64,000 nt of DNA from IMG/VR virus record IMGVR_UViG_3300019757_000003, positions 50,271-114,270 of that record; one strand, written 5' to 3'. Of the stretch, positions 1 to 6,892 are shown piece by piece. The translations under genes were made by a program, and so were the position numbers. Under the pieces are notes generated by a model. That model searched no databases and was not told the DNA's origin. It saw nothing but the letters and a program-made list of their open reading frames with translations. Numbering within the stretch: the stretch's first letter is position 1; each line of letters opens with the position of its first letter. Source of the DNA: a virus.

Positions 1-2
1 CT

Positions 3-308
3 AGTAATCCGAAGTTCAGAGAAAACATTTTAAAAGAAGGACTGACCCCTCAAATAGGGGAGTGCTACGAACTACATTATGAGAGTTGGTATACATCTAA
101 TATGGGACCAGTTGTCTTCTTAAGACTGAAGGAAGAGAGTGACACACTACCTTGGGATAGTACTTATGATGACGATATTTGGGAAGTGAAAATGGATAAA
201 GAAGTTAAACTATTTGAAGACCCTAGTATGAAGTTCCCACAAGTCTATACAAAAGAGATAATAAAACCTACAAACCTTAAGCTAATATATAAAGGGACCT
301 GGGAGTAG
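3..308 (+). CDS. Hypothetical protein, 5' end outside window
   Basis: The frame is open from the window's left edge to the stop at 306-308, so the gene is probably cut by the boundary. The first in-frame ATG is at 102, but codons before it (e.g. PKFRENILKEG, ECYELHYESW) look coding and no ribosome binding site precedes 102. The visible part is a mixed alpha/beta, acidic protein with two Trp-rich stretches (LPWDSTYDDDIWEV). No family recognised. Confidence 0.6.
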   Translation, partial: SNPKFRENILKEGLTPQIGECYELHYESWYTSNMGPVVFLRLKEESDTLPWDSTYDDDIWEVKMDKEVKLFEDPSMKFPQVYTKEIIKPTNLKLIYKGTWE

Positions 309-317
309 GTTACACAA

Positions 318-417
318 CTAGCTAATGTCGGAAGCACAGAGTACTGAAGAGTACAGACTGGTAAGTCCGATTCTTACGATTGAGGAAGGAAGGAATGGTT
401 CGAGTCCATTCAGCTAG
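318..417 (+). ncRNA. tRNA-like structured RNA (non-canonical)
   Basis: About 100 nt between two genes folds as a closed multi-arm structure. CTAGCT (318-323) pairs with AGCTAG (412-417). The 3' arm is a tRNA T-arm look-alike (GAATGG, loop TTCGAGT, CCATTC) directly abutting the closing stem. A second arm GTAAG/CTTAC (361-377) has a 7-nt loop TCCGATT that also resembles a T-loop. A third hairpin GTACT-GAAG-AGTAC lies near 341-354. No anticodon arm with U33 and a purine at 37 is found, and no CCA is encoded, so it is not a normal tRNA. It may be a degenerate tRNA or a tRNA mimic. It lies about 670 nt upstream of an RNA ligase gene. Confidence 0.4.
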
Positions 418-447
418 ATACAAAAAAAAGTAAAATAAAGGAAAGAT

Positions 448-501
448 ATGAGTAAAATAGATTACGGTTCGCAAGAACTATTAGATAAGAAGATCCTATG
501 A
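448..501 (+). CDS. 17-residue peptide (possible leader)
   Basis: An ATG at 448 follows AAAGGAAAGAT, the usual ribosome binding arrangement here, and reads MSKIDYGSQELLDKKIL before a TGA at 499-501. The stop overlaps the next start as ATGA (498), so translation is probably coupled to the DUF4326-like gene. Function unknown; it could be a leader or a gene remnant. Confidence 0.4.
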   Translation: MSKIDYGSQELLDKKIL

Positions 502-818
502 ATGAAATTAAAGTAGGGATGATATATCATAAATTAGACGGTTATACACCTATATATATAGGTCGTAATGGAGCTAAGAATAAAGATGTTAAGAGATACA
601 ATCTAGGTAATCCTTTCACTGCTCAAGAGTTTGGATTAGTAGAATGTATAAATATGTACGAAGACTATTTAAGACAGAATATGGAGCTACTAGACCCATT
701 AAAAGAGGAATTGAAGAAGAATAATATATTACTCAAATGCTTTTGTAAGGGTGTTATAGACAACCAGAAACTCTGCCATGGAGATGTTATTAGAAAATTA
801 TTAAAGGAAACAATATGA
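498..818 (+). CDS. DUF4326-like phage protein
   Basis: A 106-residue protein with the layout typical of DUF4326: YIGRNG near residue 20, LGNPF near residue 37, a helical middle, then a cysteine/histidine cluster LLKCFCKG and LCHGDVI near the C-terminus. The Cys/His cluster suggests metal binding. The family is common in phages and its biochemical role is not established. The start is coupled by ATGA to the upstream peptide, and the stop overlaps the next gene's start by 4 nt. Confidence 0.65.
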   Translation: MNEIKVGMIYHKLDGYTPIYIGRNGAKNKDVKRYNLGNPFTAQEFGLVECINMYEDYLRQNMELLDPLKEELKKNNILLKCFCKGVIDNQKLCHGDVIRKLLKETI

Positions 819-1102
819 TAGACTATGAAGTAGTAGGCAAGATGTTTAAAATTACAATCACAAGAGATTGTATTATGAGAGTTAAAGTTCCAGAGGATAC
901 TCCACTAATAGATGTTACCCTATGGAATAATAGGTGTAAGGAGATTCTTAAGTACTTTATGGAGAATCCTTATAAGGTTACACTTAGAGCTATGACAAAA
1001 CAAATAGAGGGTAACTTAGTTCTGAGAGTAAATAACAACACAAAAGAACCTGTATTTAAAGTAGTAGGTACAGAAGTAAAGGAAATAAATGGAAAACAAT
1101 AA
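815..1102 (+). CDS. Hypothetical protein (95 aa)
   Basis: Starts with ATG at 815 inside the end of the DUF4326-like gene (ATGA overlap) and ends 14 nt inside the RNA ligase gene, so it is part of a translationally coupled trio. The sequence is beta-rich (EVVGKMFKITITRDCIMRVKV) and basic toward the C-terminus. No family recognised. Confidence 0.6.
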   Translation: MIDYEVVGKMFKITITRDCIMRVKVPEDTPLIDVTLWNNRCKEILKYFMENPYKVTLRAMTKQIEGNLVLRVNNNTKEPVFKVVGTEVKEINGKQ

Positions 1103-2210
1103 GAGAAAGTTAGTATCCATAAGAGAGATTAAAGATTTATTGCCTATTAAAGGTGCAGATTTCATTGAAAACGCAATTGTAGATGGTTGGGGGTTAGTCG
1201 TTAAAAAAGGAGAGTTTCAAGTAGGAGATATGTGCGTATTTTTTGAAATTGATTGTTTCTTACCTATAGAAGAGAGATACTCATTTTTAGGTAAAACTAC
1301 TGAATTTAGAAATGCTCAAGGATATAGACTAAAAACTATTAAGCTGAGAAAGACTTTATCACAAGGATTGGCTTTACCATTGAGTATGTTCCCAGAAATC
1401 AAAAGACCTAAGCTAGGCCTAGAAGTAACAGAACTACTTAAAGTAAGAAAGTGGGAACGTATTGAGAACGTACAGAATGTGCAAAAGTCGAGTAAAGTAA
1501 GAGTATTTCCTTCAGAGATACCTAAGACAGACCAAGAGAGAATTCAAAACCTAACTTGGTACTTTGACAAATTACAAGATATGGAATTTGAAGAAACCTT
1601 AAAGTTAGATGGAAGTTCTATGACTTGCTACAAGACTACTGATAAAACACCTTTCTTACAAAGAGTAATCAGATTATTTAAAACAGGAAAATACACTATC
1701 CCTCACTTTGGAGTGTGTTCCAGGAATGTAGAACTATACCAAGATAAACCTTTCTTCAAACTATTCACTAATTCAGATAAAGCCTCTGAATTTAGTACTA
1801 CAACCTTTTGGGAACTAGCTATTAGAGAAGATTTAGAGTCTAAGTTACCATTTGGTTACGCTATTCAAGGAGAACTACTAGACACTAAAATCCAAAGCAA
1901 TCATGAGAAAGTAGATAGACCAGAGTACAGAATCTTTGATGTGTATAATATTTTAGAGAAAAGATACTTAACACCTGCAGAGAGGAAAATCTTCCTAGAA
2001 ACTACTAAGTTAGACTACTTAAGTGTTCCTATTGTAGAGCCAAGTATTAAGATATTCAAAAAATGTACTACAGTACAAGATTTACTAAAAAGAGTAGAAG
2101 GTATCTCTATGAATCCTCAAACAGTATCTGAAGGTAGGGTCTATAAGAGTGTAGATGGTAAAATTACATTCAAAGCTGTGAGTAACAAGTACTTAATGAA
2201 AGAAGACTAA
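1089..2210 (+). CDS. RNA ligase (DRB0094/Rnl-like)
   Basis: A 373-residue ATP-dependent RNA ligase that would seal nicked or broken RNA through a lysyl-AMP intermediate. The nucleotidyltransferase signature KLDG holds the likely adenylated Lys172. Later motifs are GVCSRN, the GELLD region, EGRVYKS (motif IV-like) and FKAVSNKYL (motif V-like, with its lysine). The first ~110 residues (KLVSIREIKDLLPIKGAD, then VVKKGEFQVGD) look like the N-terminal OB-type domain of the Deinococcus DRB0094 ligase group rather than T4 Rnl1. The start ATG overlaps the preceding gene. Phage RNA ligases often counter host tRNA-cleaving defences, which fits the nearby tRNA-like RNA; that link is inferred. Confidence 0.85.
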   Translation: MENNKRKLVSIREIKDLLPIKGADFIENAIVDGWGLVVKKGEFQVGDMCVFFEIDCFLPIEERYSFLGKTTEFRNAQGYRLKTIKLRKTLSQGLALPLSMFPEIKRPKLGLEVTELLKVRKWERIENVQNVQKSSKVRVFPSEIPKTDQERIQNLTWYFDKLQDMEFEETLKLDGSSMTCYKTTDKTPFLQRVIRLFKTGKYTIPHFGVCSRNVELYQDKPFFKLFTNSDKASEFSTTTFWELAIREDLESKLPFGYAIQGELLDTKIQSNHEKVDRPEYRIFDVYNILEKRYLTPAERKIFLETTKLDYLSVPIVEPSIKIFKKCTTVQDLLKRVEGISMNPQTVSEGRVYKSVDGKITFKAVSNKYLMKED

Positions 2211-2236
2211 AGAGTGGTTCTTAGAAAGACTACAAA

Positions 2237-2256
2237 ACCTAGATTAATTTCTAGGT
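2237..2256. other. Intergenic hairpin after the RNA ligase gene
   Basis: A perfect 7-bp stem ACCTAGA/TCTAGGT with a 6-nt loop lies 27 nt after the ligase stop and 21 nt before the next start. There is no T-run, so it may be an RNA-stability or processing element rather than an intrinsic terminator. Confidence 0.45.
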
Positions 2257-2277
2257 AAACTAAATAAAAGGATAAAG

Positions 2278-2634
2278 ATGATTAGTAAAGATTTAATGGA
2301 GGAAGTGTTAGGTATTAAACTTGAAGAAGACTATATACCAAAGCTATCCGAGTACTCACCTAATTTTTTAGAGGAGTATTGGATAGAGTCAGAGCGAATA
2401 TGGCAAGATATGATGTCAGTTTACGAATTGTCTCATTTATGTAAAATTTGGACTAAAGATAATTCAGACCTAGAGATTGTGAGTAAATTAGGAGAAGCTT
2501 GGTTCTTAAATACAAAAGATACCGATGAACCTATGTATGAACTATTTAAAGCTGACCCTGAGTATGCGTCTGTATTTCAAGCAACTCAATGGATTTATGA
2601 AAGAATTAAGGGGACTAATGGGATTAACAGATGA
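2278..2634 (+). CDS. Hypothetical acidic protein upstream of helicase
   Basis: A 118-residue acidic helical protein starting at ATG 2278 after AAAAGGATAAAG. It contains several Trp-rich helices (EEYWIESERIWQDMM, LGEAWFLNT). Its last 17 nt overlap the start of the helicase gene, so the two are probably coupled. No family recognised. Confidence 0.6.
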   Translation: MISKDLMEEVLGIKLEEDYIPKLSEYSPNFLEEYWIESERIWQDMMSVYELSHLCKIWTKDNSDLEIVSKLGEAWFLNTKDTDEPMYELFKADPEYASVFQATQWIYERIKGTNGINR

Positions 2635-4246
2635 ACAACAAGCTGTAGTGGAGGCTAGCTTAACCCACCACATGGTGTTAGTACCTAGTCCAGCAGGTAG
2701 TGGTAAATCGACATTACTAGAAGGAGTAGCAGAAGCACATAACAATAAGAATTGCTTATATTTAGTTTTCAATAAAGAGATGCAAATTGAGGCTAGGGGT
2801 AGGTTTAACAGTAATGTTAAAGTGTCTACTTCTTCTGCTTTAGCTTATCATTATGTAGTTAGACTAGGTAATAGAAAATTTGAACCACACTTTAGTACAT
2901 CTCAGATAAATGAGAAAGATGTAAGCAAGAGAGACAAAGAAAAAGTAGTATTTTGGTTTGATAAGTTCTGTCAGAGTAAGTACTTAAGTATTTCTGAATA
3001 TTGTGCAACAGAACCTAAAGCTATGAAGAGGATTGAGCTAATAAAGAAATATATGAACCTGATGGTCACTTGTAAGATTCCTTCAAACTTCTCTTTTAAT
3101 ATGAAGTACTTCCATCATCAGCTAAGTAAAGGTAAAATAGATTTAGACTTAAAGTTACTTATGTTGGATGAAATTCAAGATTCTAGTCCAGTAGTATTAG
3201 AGATATTTAAACTAATAAAAGCTAAACATAAGGTAGGTGTAGGTGATCCACATCAAATGTTGTACTCATTCGCATCAGCTACTAATGGTTTCAACTACCT
3301 ACAAGACCAAAACCCTCACATTCTAAGATTGACTAAATCATTTAGAGTGACAGTGGAAGTAGCTAAAAAAATAGAACAATTTGGTAGACTATATTTAGAA
3401 CCAGACTTTGAATTTAAAGGAACTGATGGTGGGGTGGACAATGGATTAACAGCTTACTTAAGTAGGTCTAACTCTGCTCTAATATCTAGGATGGTAGAGT
3501 TACATAGAACAAAAACACCATATAGACTCACTAGAACAGTAGCATCTATATTTGAGGCAGTTAAAGTAATAATGTATCTGAATAAGAAGGGTGTTTACAA
3601 TCCACGTTACGAGTTCCTTAATAGGGGGATAAATGATTACTTTGAAGGTAAAACTAGAGCTAACTCACTAATATCTCATATTAAAGAAGAGTTTCACTAC
3701 CATTCAGAGATTCAGTCAGCTATTAATATAGTTATACAATTAGGTAGTAGGAAGTTAAAAGAGACTATGGAATTAGCTACTAAATATGCTAAGTTGCCTC
3801 AGTACAAGGCTGCTAAGACTTTGATAGCAACATCATACACAACTAAGGGTATGACAATCTCTACAGTTCATATAGACAAAGATGTACTACCTAAAGCTAA
3901 ATTATTAGACTTAACTATTAAAGACAGGACAATACAAGAGACGGAAGCACTAAACCTACTATATGTAGCAACATCGAGGAGTAACGGACAACAAGATACT
4001 ACACTATTAGACTATGCTATTAACTATAAGTTACAACAGAACACAAAAGGAAGTACAAAGGAGTTCAGAAGTAACGGAATCAGTCAAAGACATTGTACAT
4101 CTAATAAAAACATAACTAGTGGTACTGATGACTTTGGGGATCCTATTGTGAAGAAAGACGGTATGTACCTAAACAAGTATACCGGAGACTATACTAGAGA
4201 GGCACCTTCATTCACAAAATTTCTGTTAGAGGGAGTGTTATTATAG
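2618..4246 (+). CDS. UvrD/Rep-type superfamily 1 DNA helicase
   Basis: A 542-residue SF1A helicase. Motifs in order: Q-motif LTDEQQAVV, Walker A SPAGSGKST, Walker B LDEIQD, motif III GDPHQMLYSF, motif IV LTKSFR, then KGMTISTVH and motif VI LLYVATSRS. It should translocate 3'-5' on ssDNA and unwind DNA in replication or recombination. A longer frame begins at 2525, but ATG 2618 is preceded by AAGGGG and gives the standard helicase N-terminus, so it is chosen. The C-terminal ~70 residues after motif VI are low in similarity and contain GDYTREAPS. N4 also encodes a helicase among its middle genes. Confidence 0.85.
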   Translation: MGLTDEQQAVVEASLTHHMVLVPSPAGSGKSTLLEGVAEAHNNKNCLYLVFNKEMQIEARGRFNSNVKVSTSSALAYHYVVRLGNRKFEPHFSTSQINEKDVSKRDKEKVVFWFDKFCQSKYLSISEYCATEPKAMKRIELIKKYMNLMVTCKIPSNFSFNMKYFHHQLSKGKIDLDLKLLMLDEIQDSSPVVLEIFKLIKAKHKVGVGDPHQMLYSFASATNGFNYLQDQNPHILRLTKSFRVTVEVAKKIEQFGRLYLEPDFEFKGTDGGVDNGLTAYLSRSNSALISRMVELHRTKTPYRLTRTVASIFEAVKVIMYLNKKGVYNPRYEFLNRGINDYFEGKTRANSLISHIKEEFHYHSEIQSAINIVIQLGSRKLKETMELATKYAKLPQYKAAKTLIATSYTTKGMTISTVHIDKDVLPKAKLLDLTIKDRTIQETEALNLLYVATSRSNGQQDTTLLDYAINYKLQQNTKGSTKEFRSNGISQRHCTSNKNITSGTDDFGDPIVKKDGMYLNKYTGDYTREAPSFTKFLLEGVLL

Positions 4247-4286
4247 ACTATGCAATGCAATACAAATTAAATAAAGGAAAACGATA

Positions 4287-4736
4287 ATGGCTAATTGGTC
4301 AGATTTATACTTCAAAGTAGAAGTAACAAACAAGAGAAGATTCAAGAAATTCTGGAAAAAGAACGATATGTGGAGTAATCCTATATCAGTAGACACATTA
4401 GAATTTAAAGGAAATGTAGCAACTATACATGGAGATGGTAGATGGGGAGTAGGAGTAGAAGCTATAGAAGATTTACCATTTGTAGTAGAAGTACTAGATT
4501 ACTATGAGAGTGAAGGTGGATGTGATTTCTACAATGAGTTGACTGGTAGATACGACTATTTCTCAGAACCTATGATTTTAAACTATGGTGTTGAATATGC
4601 CATAGATAACTATGAACAATGTTTTGAAAGTAAAGAAGATTGTTTAAAAGAGATTGCTTTAGTAGAAAAAGTTGACAATATGCTATATCCAGATGATCCA
4701 TTAGAAGAAGATTGGTGGGAAGTTTGGATTATATAA
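4287..4736 (+). CDS. Hypothetical protein (149 aa)
   Basis: Starts at ATG 4287 after AAAGGAAAACGATA. Basic and aromatic N-terminus (NKRRFKKFWKKND), acidic C-terminal half ending DPLEEDWWEVWII. Two central glycine-rich turns (GDGRWGVGVE) suggest a small globular fold. Not recognised. Spacing suggests one transcript with the helicase and the following small genes. Confidence 0.6.
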   Translation: MANWSDLYFKVEVTNKRRFKKFWKKNDMWSNPISVDTLEFKGNVATIHGDGRWGVGVEAIEDLPFVVEVLDYYESEGGCDFYNELTGRYDYFSEPMILNYGVEYAIDNYEQCFESKEDCLKEIALVEKVDNMLYPDDPLEEDWWEVWII

Positions 4737-4754
4737 AGGAGAAAAGGAAATAAC

Positions 4755-4973
4755 ATGTGGATATTACAATATGAAGCGAACGAATACAATCAACAAGGGT
4801 TTTACTCTACTACAGCATGGGTAAATAAACCTACTTTAGCAGAATTAGCAGGAAGACCCCTAGAAGAGCTAGATGAAGCTGCAGTAATTAGAGTAGTTAA
4901 TTTACATCAAGGTAAGGAAATAGACCGTGAAAGATTGATAGAGACAGAACCTAATGGTACAATCCCTTATTAA
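4755..4973 (+). CDS. Hypothetical protein (72 aa)
   Basis: Small acidic protein after AAAAGGAAATAAC. It reads MWILQYEANEYNQQGFYS and resembles small single-domain phage proteins built from a beta-hairpin plus helix. No family recognised. It lies 18 nt after the previous stop. Confidence 0.55.
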   Translation: MWILQYEANEYNQQGFYSTTAWVNKPTLAELAGRPLEELDEAAVIRVVNLHQGKEIDRERLIETEPNGTIPY

Positions 4974-5012
4974 TTTTTTTAGAAAAAAAAACAACTAAAT
5001 AAAAGGAAAAAG

Positions 5013-5540
5013 ATGACATTAGCAGAATTTAATGAGTTATACGAGAAGACAGCAAAAGAAGAGAAAGAGAAGTACGAGTTTGAAAAAGAACAGTATACTA
5101 AAGGTATTTTTACTGAAGAGTTTAAATCTTATGACTTCCCTTTTAAAATAAAAACAACAATTAGTTCAGAAGATTTAGTAGATGTAGAACCCATTGAGGC
5201 AATAAAATACATACAAGAGTTCCTAGGAGAAGTAGGCAATTGTACAGACCTTAAGATTGGTGATGTACAACAAGACAGTGAAATAGATAACTATGAGAGT
5301 GACTTCGCTAGTGAGCTACAGTCCCTACACTACTACCAGGATATTGAAAGATTTGATTATAAATTAGATATAGTTAGACATACTAATAGAGTATTTAAAA
5401 GTAAAATTACTAAACTACTAAAACCTAAAGGTGAGTTTGCCACACTGATAATAGAGTGTAAATTTCTACAACTATACAAAAATGGTATTTTAGACTGGAA
5501 AGAACTCCAGAACCTAGTGTACTCAAATTGCAGTATATAA
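5013..5540 (+). CDS. Hypothetical charged protein (175 aa)
   Basis: Starts at ATG 5013 after AAAAGGAAAAAG. The N-terminal ~35 residues are a highly charged helix (YEKTAKEEKEKYEFEKEQ), probably coiled coil, followed by a mixed region. No catalytic motif seen. Followed after 9 nt by the zinc-finger gene. Confidence 0.6.
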   Translation: MTLAEFNELYEKTAKEEKEKYEFEKEQYTKGIFTEEFKSYDFPFKIKTTISSEDLVDVEPIEAIKYIQEFLGEVGNCTDLKIGDVQQDSEIDNYESDFASELQSLHYYQDIERFDYKLDIVRHTNRVFKSKITKLLKPKGEFATLIIECKFLQLYKNGILDWKELQNLVYSNCSI

Positions 5541-5549
5541 AGGATAGCA

Positions 5550-5783
5550 ATGAACAAGTGTCTATACTGTACAGATAAACAAGAATCTACTCATTTTATG
5601 TGTGCTAGATGTGGAGATGGTATGTGTGATAGTTGCTATGATAGTGAAAAAGAACACGATATACACTACAACAATCCACATGAAGTCTCACCAGAGCTAA
5701 GAGAGCTTAAATGGTATGTAGACTATTTGTGCGAAGACTGTTTTAAAAGTATAGTGATAACAAAAGAGAAATATAAAGGATAG
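5550..5783 (+). CDS. Small zinc-binding (Cys-rich) protein
   Basis: A 77-residue protein with CxxC pairs: CLYC, CARC, then CDSC and a C-terminal CEDC, with nearby histidines (EKEHDIHYNNPHE). The pattern fits one or two zinc-ribbon or RING-like folds. Possible nucleic-acid or protein interaction; no specific family claimed. It has the AAAGGATAGCA ribosome site also seen at the next micro-ORF. Confidence 0.65.
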   Translation: MNKCLYCTDKQESTHFMCARCGDGMCDSCYDSEKEHDIHYNNPHEVSPELRELKWYVDYLCEDCFKSIVITKEKYKG

Positions 5784-5785
5784 CA

Positions 5786-5821
5786 ATGGAAAAATACTAC
5801 ACTAACTCATGGAAATTGTAA
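5786..5821 (+). CDS. 11-residue micro-ORF
   Basis: ATG at 5786 follows AAAGGATAGCA, identical to the site before the zinc-finger gene, and encodes MEKYYTNSWKL then TAA. A 7-bp hairpin (5838-5857) follows before the nuclease gene. It could be a leader peptide or a decayed gene copy. Confidence 0.3.
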   Translation: MEKYYTNSWKL

Positions 5822-5837
5822 TCTTTGATTGTGTTAC

Positions 5838-5857
5838 TACCTCCCAACAAGGAGGTA
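5838..5857. other. Hairpin upstream of nuclease gene
   Basis: TACCTCC pairs with GGAGGTA around a 6-nt loop. One arm is a perfect Shine-Dalgarno sequence and the other an anti-Shine-Dalgarno, so it may hide a ribosome binding site. The actual start of the next gene (5881) uses a separate AAGGATAG. Confidence 0.4.
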
Positions 5858-5880
5858 AATAATACAAAACAAGGATAGAT

Positions 5881-6882
5881 ATGGTTAACATATTCCAAAA
5901 ACCTAATATAGCAAAAGAGACAGATTTAACAAGATATACTTTTGATGAGTCTAAAATACCTAAATGGATTGCACTAAGCTACATAAATCTAGCAGAGAAA
6001 GCTTATTCTGGTAAAAGAGAACTCAATAGAATCTCAACTACAGAATTTAGTGGTAGTGATAAACAGATATTACTAGGTCAGAGAAGACTACAAAACCCTT
6101 ACAAAGTTGATGTGAATGTACTGAATTTACAAAACAGTGTACATGGTAGTATCTTACATGAGGCTATACTAGGTGTTGAACCAGATAGGAAAGAGAAAAA
6201 GATAGGTAAGTGGACTATAAGTGGTGGTGCAGATAGAATAGAAGATGGAGTAGTTTATGATTTGAAGAATACTTCAGTTTACTCAGGTAAAGATTTATTT
6301 AGAGAATTAGACTTATGTACAGACTACTATGATTTATCACTAGAAGACTTATATGAACTCTACCCTAGTATCTTTAAATTCTTAAGTCAATTATCAATTT
6401 ATAGTTGGTTATATGACCTAAAATCTGAAGTAGGGTACATTACATTTATATTTAACAATTGGAGCTTCAAAGATAAGACTACTATACCAGGTAAAAATAT
6501 GGAAGTAGAATTTAGATTAGCTAGTCATAGTAAAGTAGAAGAATACTTAACTAAAAGACTTGAAAGAATAGAAGCTTACCAAGAAAGTGGTTACTTACCT
6601 CAATGTAATAGTAATACTACTGGAGCTAAATCTTCATCAGTATATAAAATAGTTAAACCAGGAAGCACTAACAAACGAGCAATAAATGGTTCTGGTGGAA
6701 GCCACAACACTTTACAAGCAGCATCCCAAGCACAGACTGCATTAAATGTTTACTCTGAGATATTAGAGGTAAAGAGTAACTCAGAACCTACGCTATGCCT
6801 ACAGTACTGTCAGTATAATACTGAAATAAACGGGATACCTGTGTGCATACAAGGTCAACAGATTAAACAAGAACATCAATAA
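5881..6882 (+). CDS. RecB/Cas4-like PD-(D/E)XK nuclease
   Basis: A 333-residue protein with RecB-family exonuclease features: H near residue 90 (SVHGSILHE), GGAD then VVYDLKNTS (the D...(D/E)xK catalytic core, here D and D-L-K), and QLSIYSW, a QxxxY motif. The C-terminus has three cysteines (LCLQYCQYN, then PVC), which could form with another cysteine an Fe-S site as in Cas4/AddB relatives; that part is tentative. It lies directly upstream of the DNA polymerase gene (10 nt), so it probably acts in replication, recombination or host DNA breakdown. Confidence 0.75.
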   Translation: MVNIFQKPNIAKETDLTRYTFDESKIPKWIALSYINLAEKAYSGKRELNRISTTEFSGSDKQILLGQRRLQNPYKVDVNVLNLQNSVHGSILHEAILGVEPDRKEKKIGKWTISGGADRIEDGVVYDLKNTSVYSGKDLFRELDLCTDYYDLSLEDLYELYPSIFKFLSQLSIYSWLYDLKSEVGYITFIFNNWSFKDKTTIPGKNMEVEFRLASHSKVEEYLTKRLERIEAYQESGYLPQCNSNTTGAKSSSVYKIVKPGSTNKRAINGSGGSHNTLQAASQAQTALNVYSEILEVKSNSEPTLCLQYCQYNTEINGIPVCIQGQQIKQEHQ

Positions 6883-6892
6883 AGGAGTATAA

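Noticed and set aside
2542-2772. Minus-strand open frame within the helicase gene
   Set aside because: No ribosome site; overlaps the Walker A region of a certain gene.
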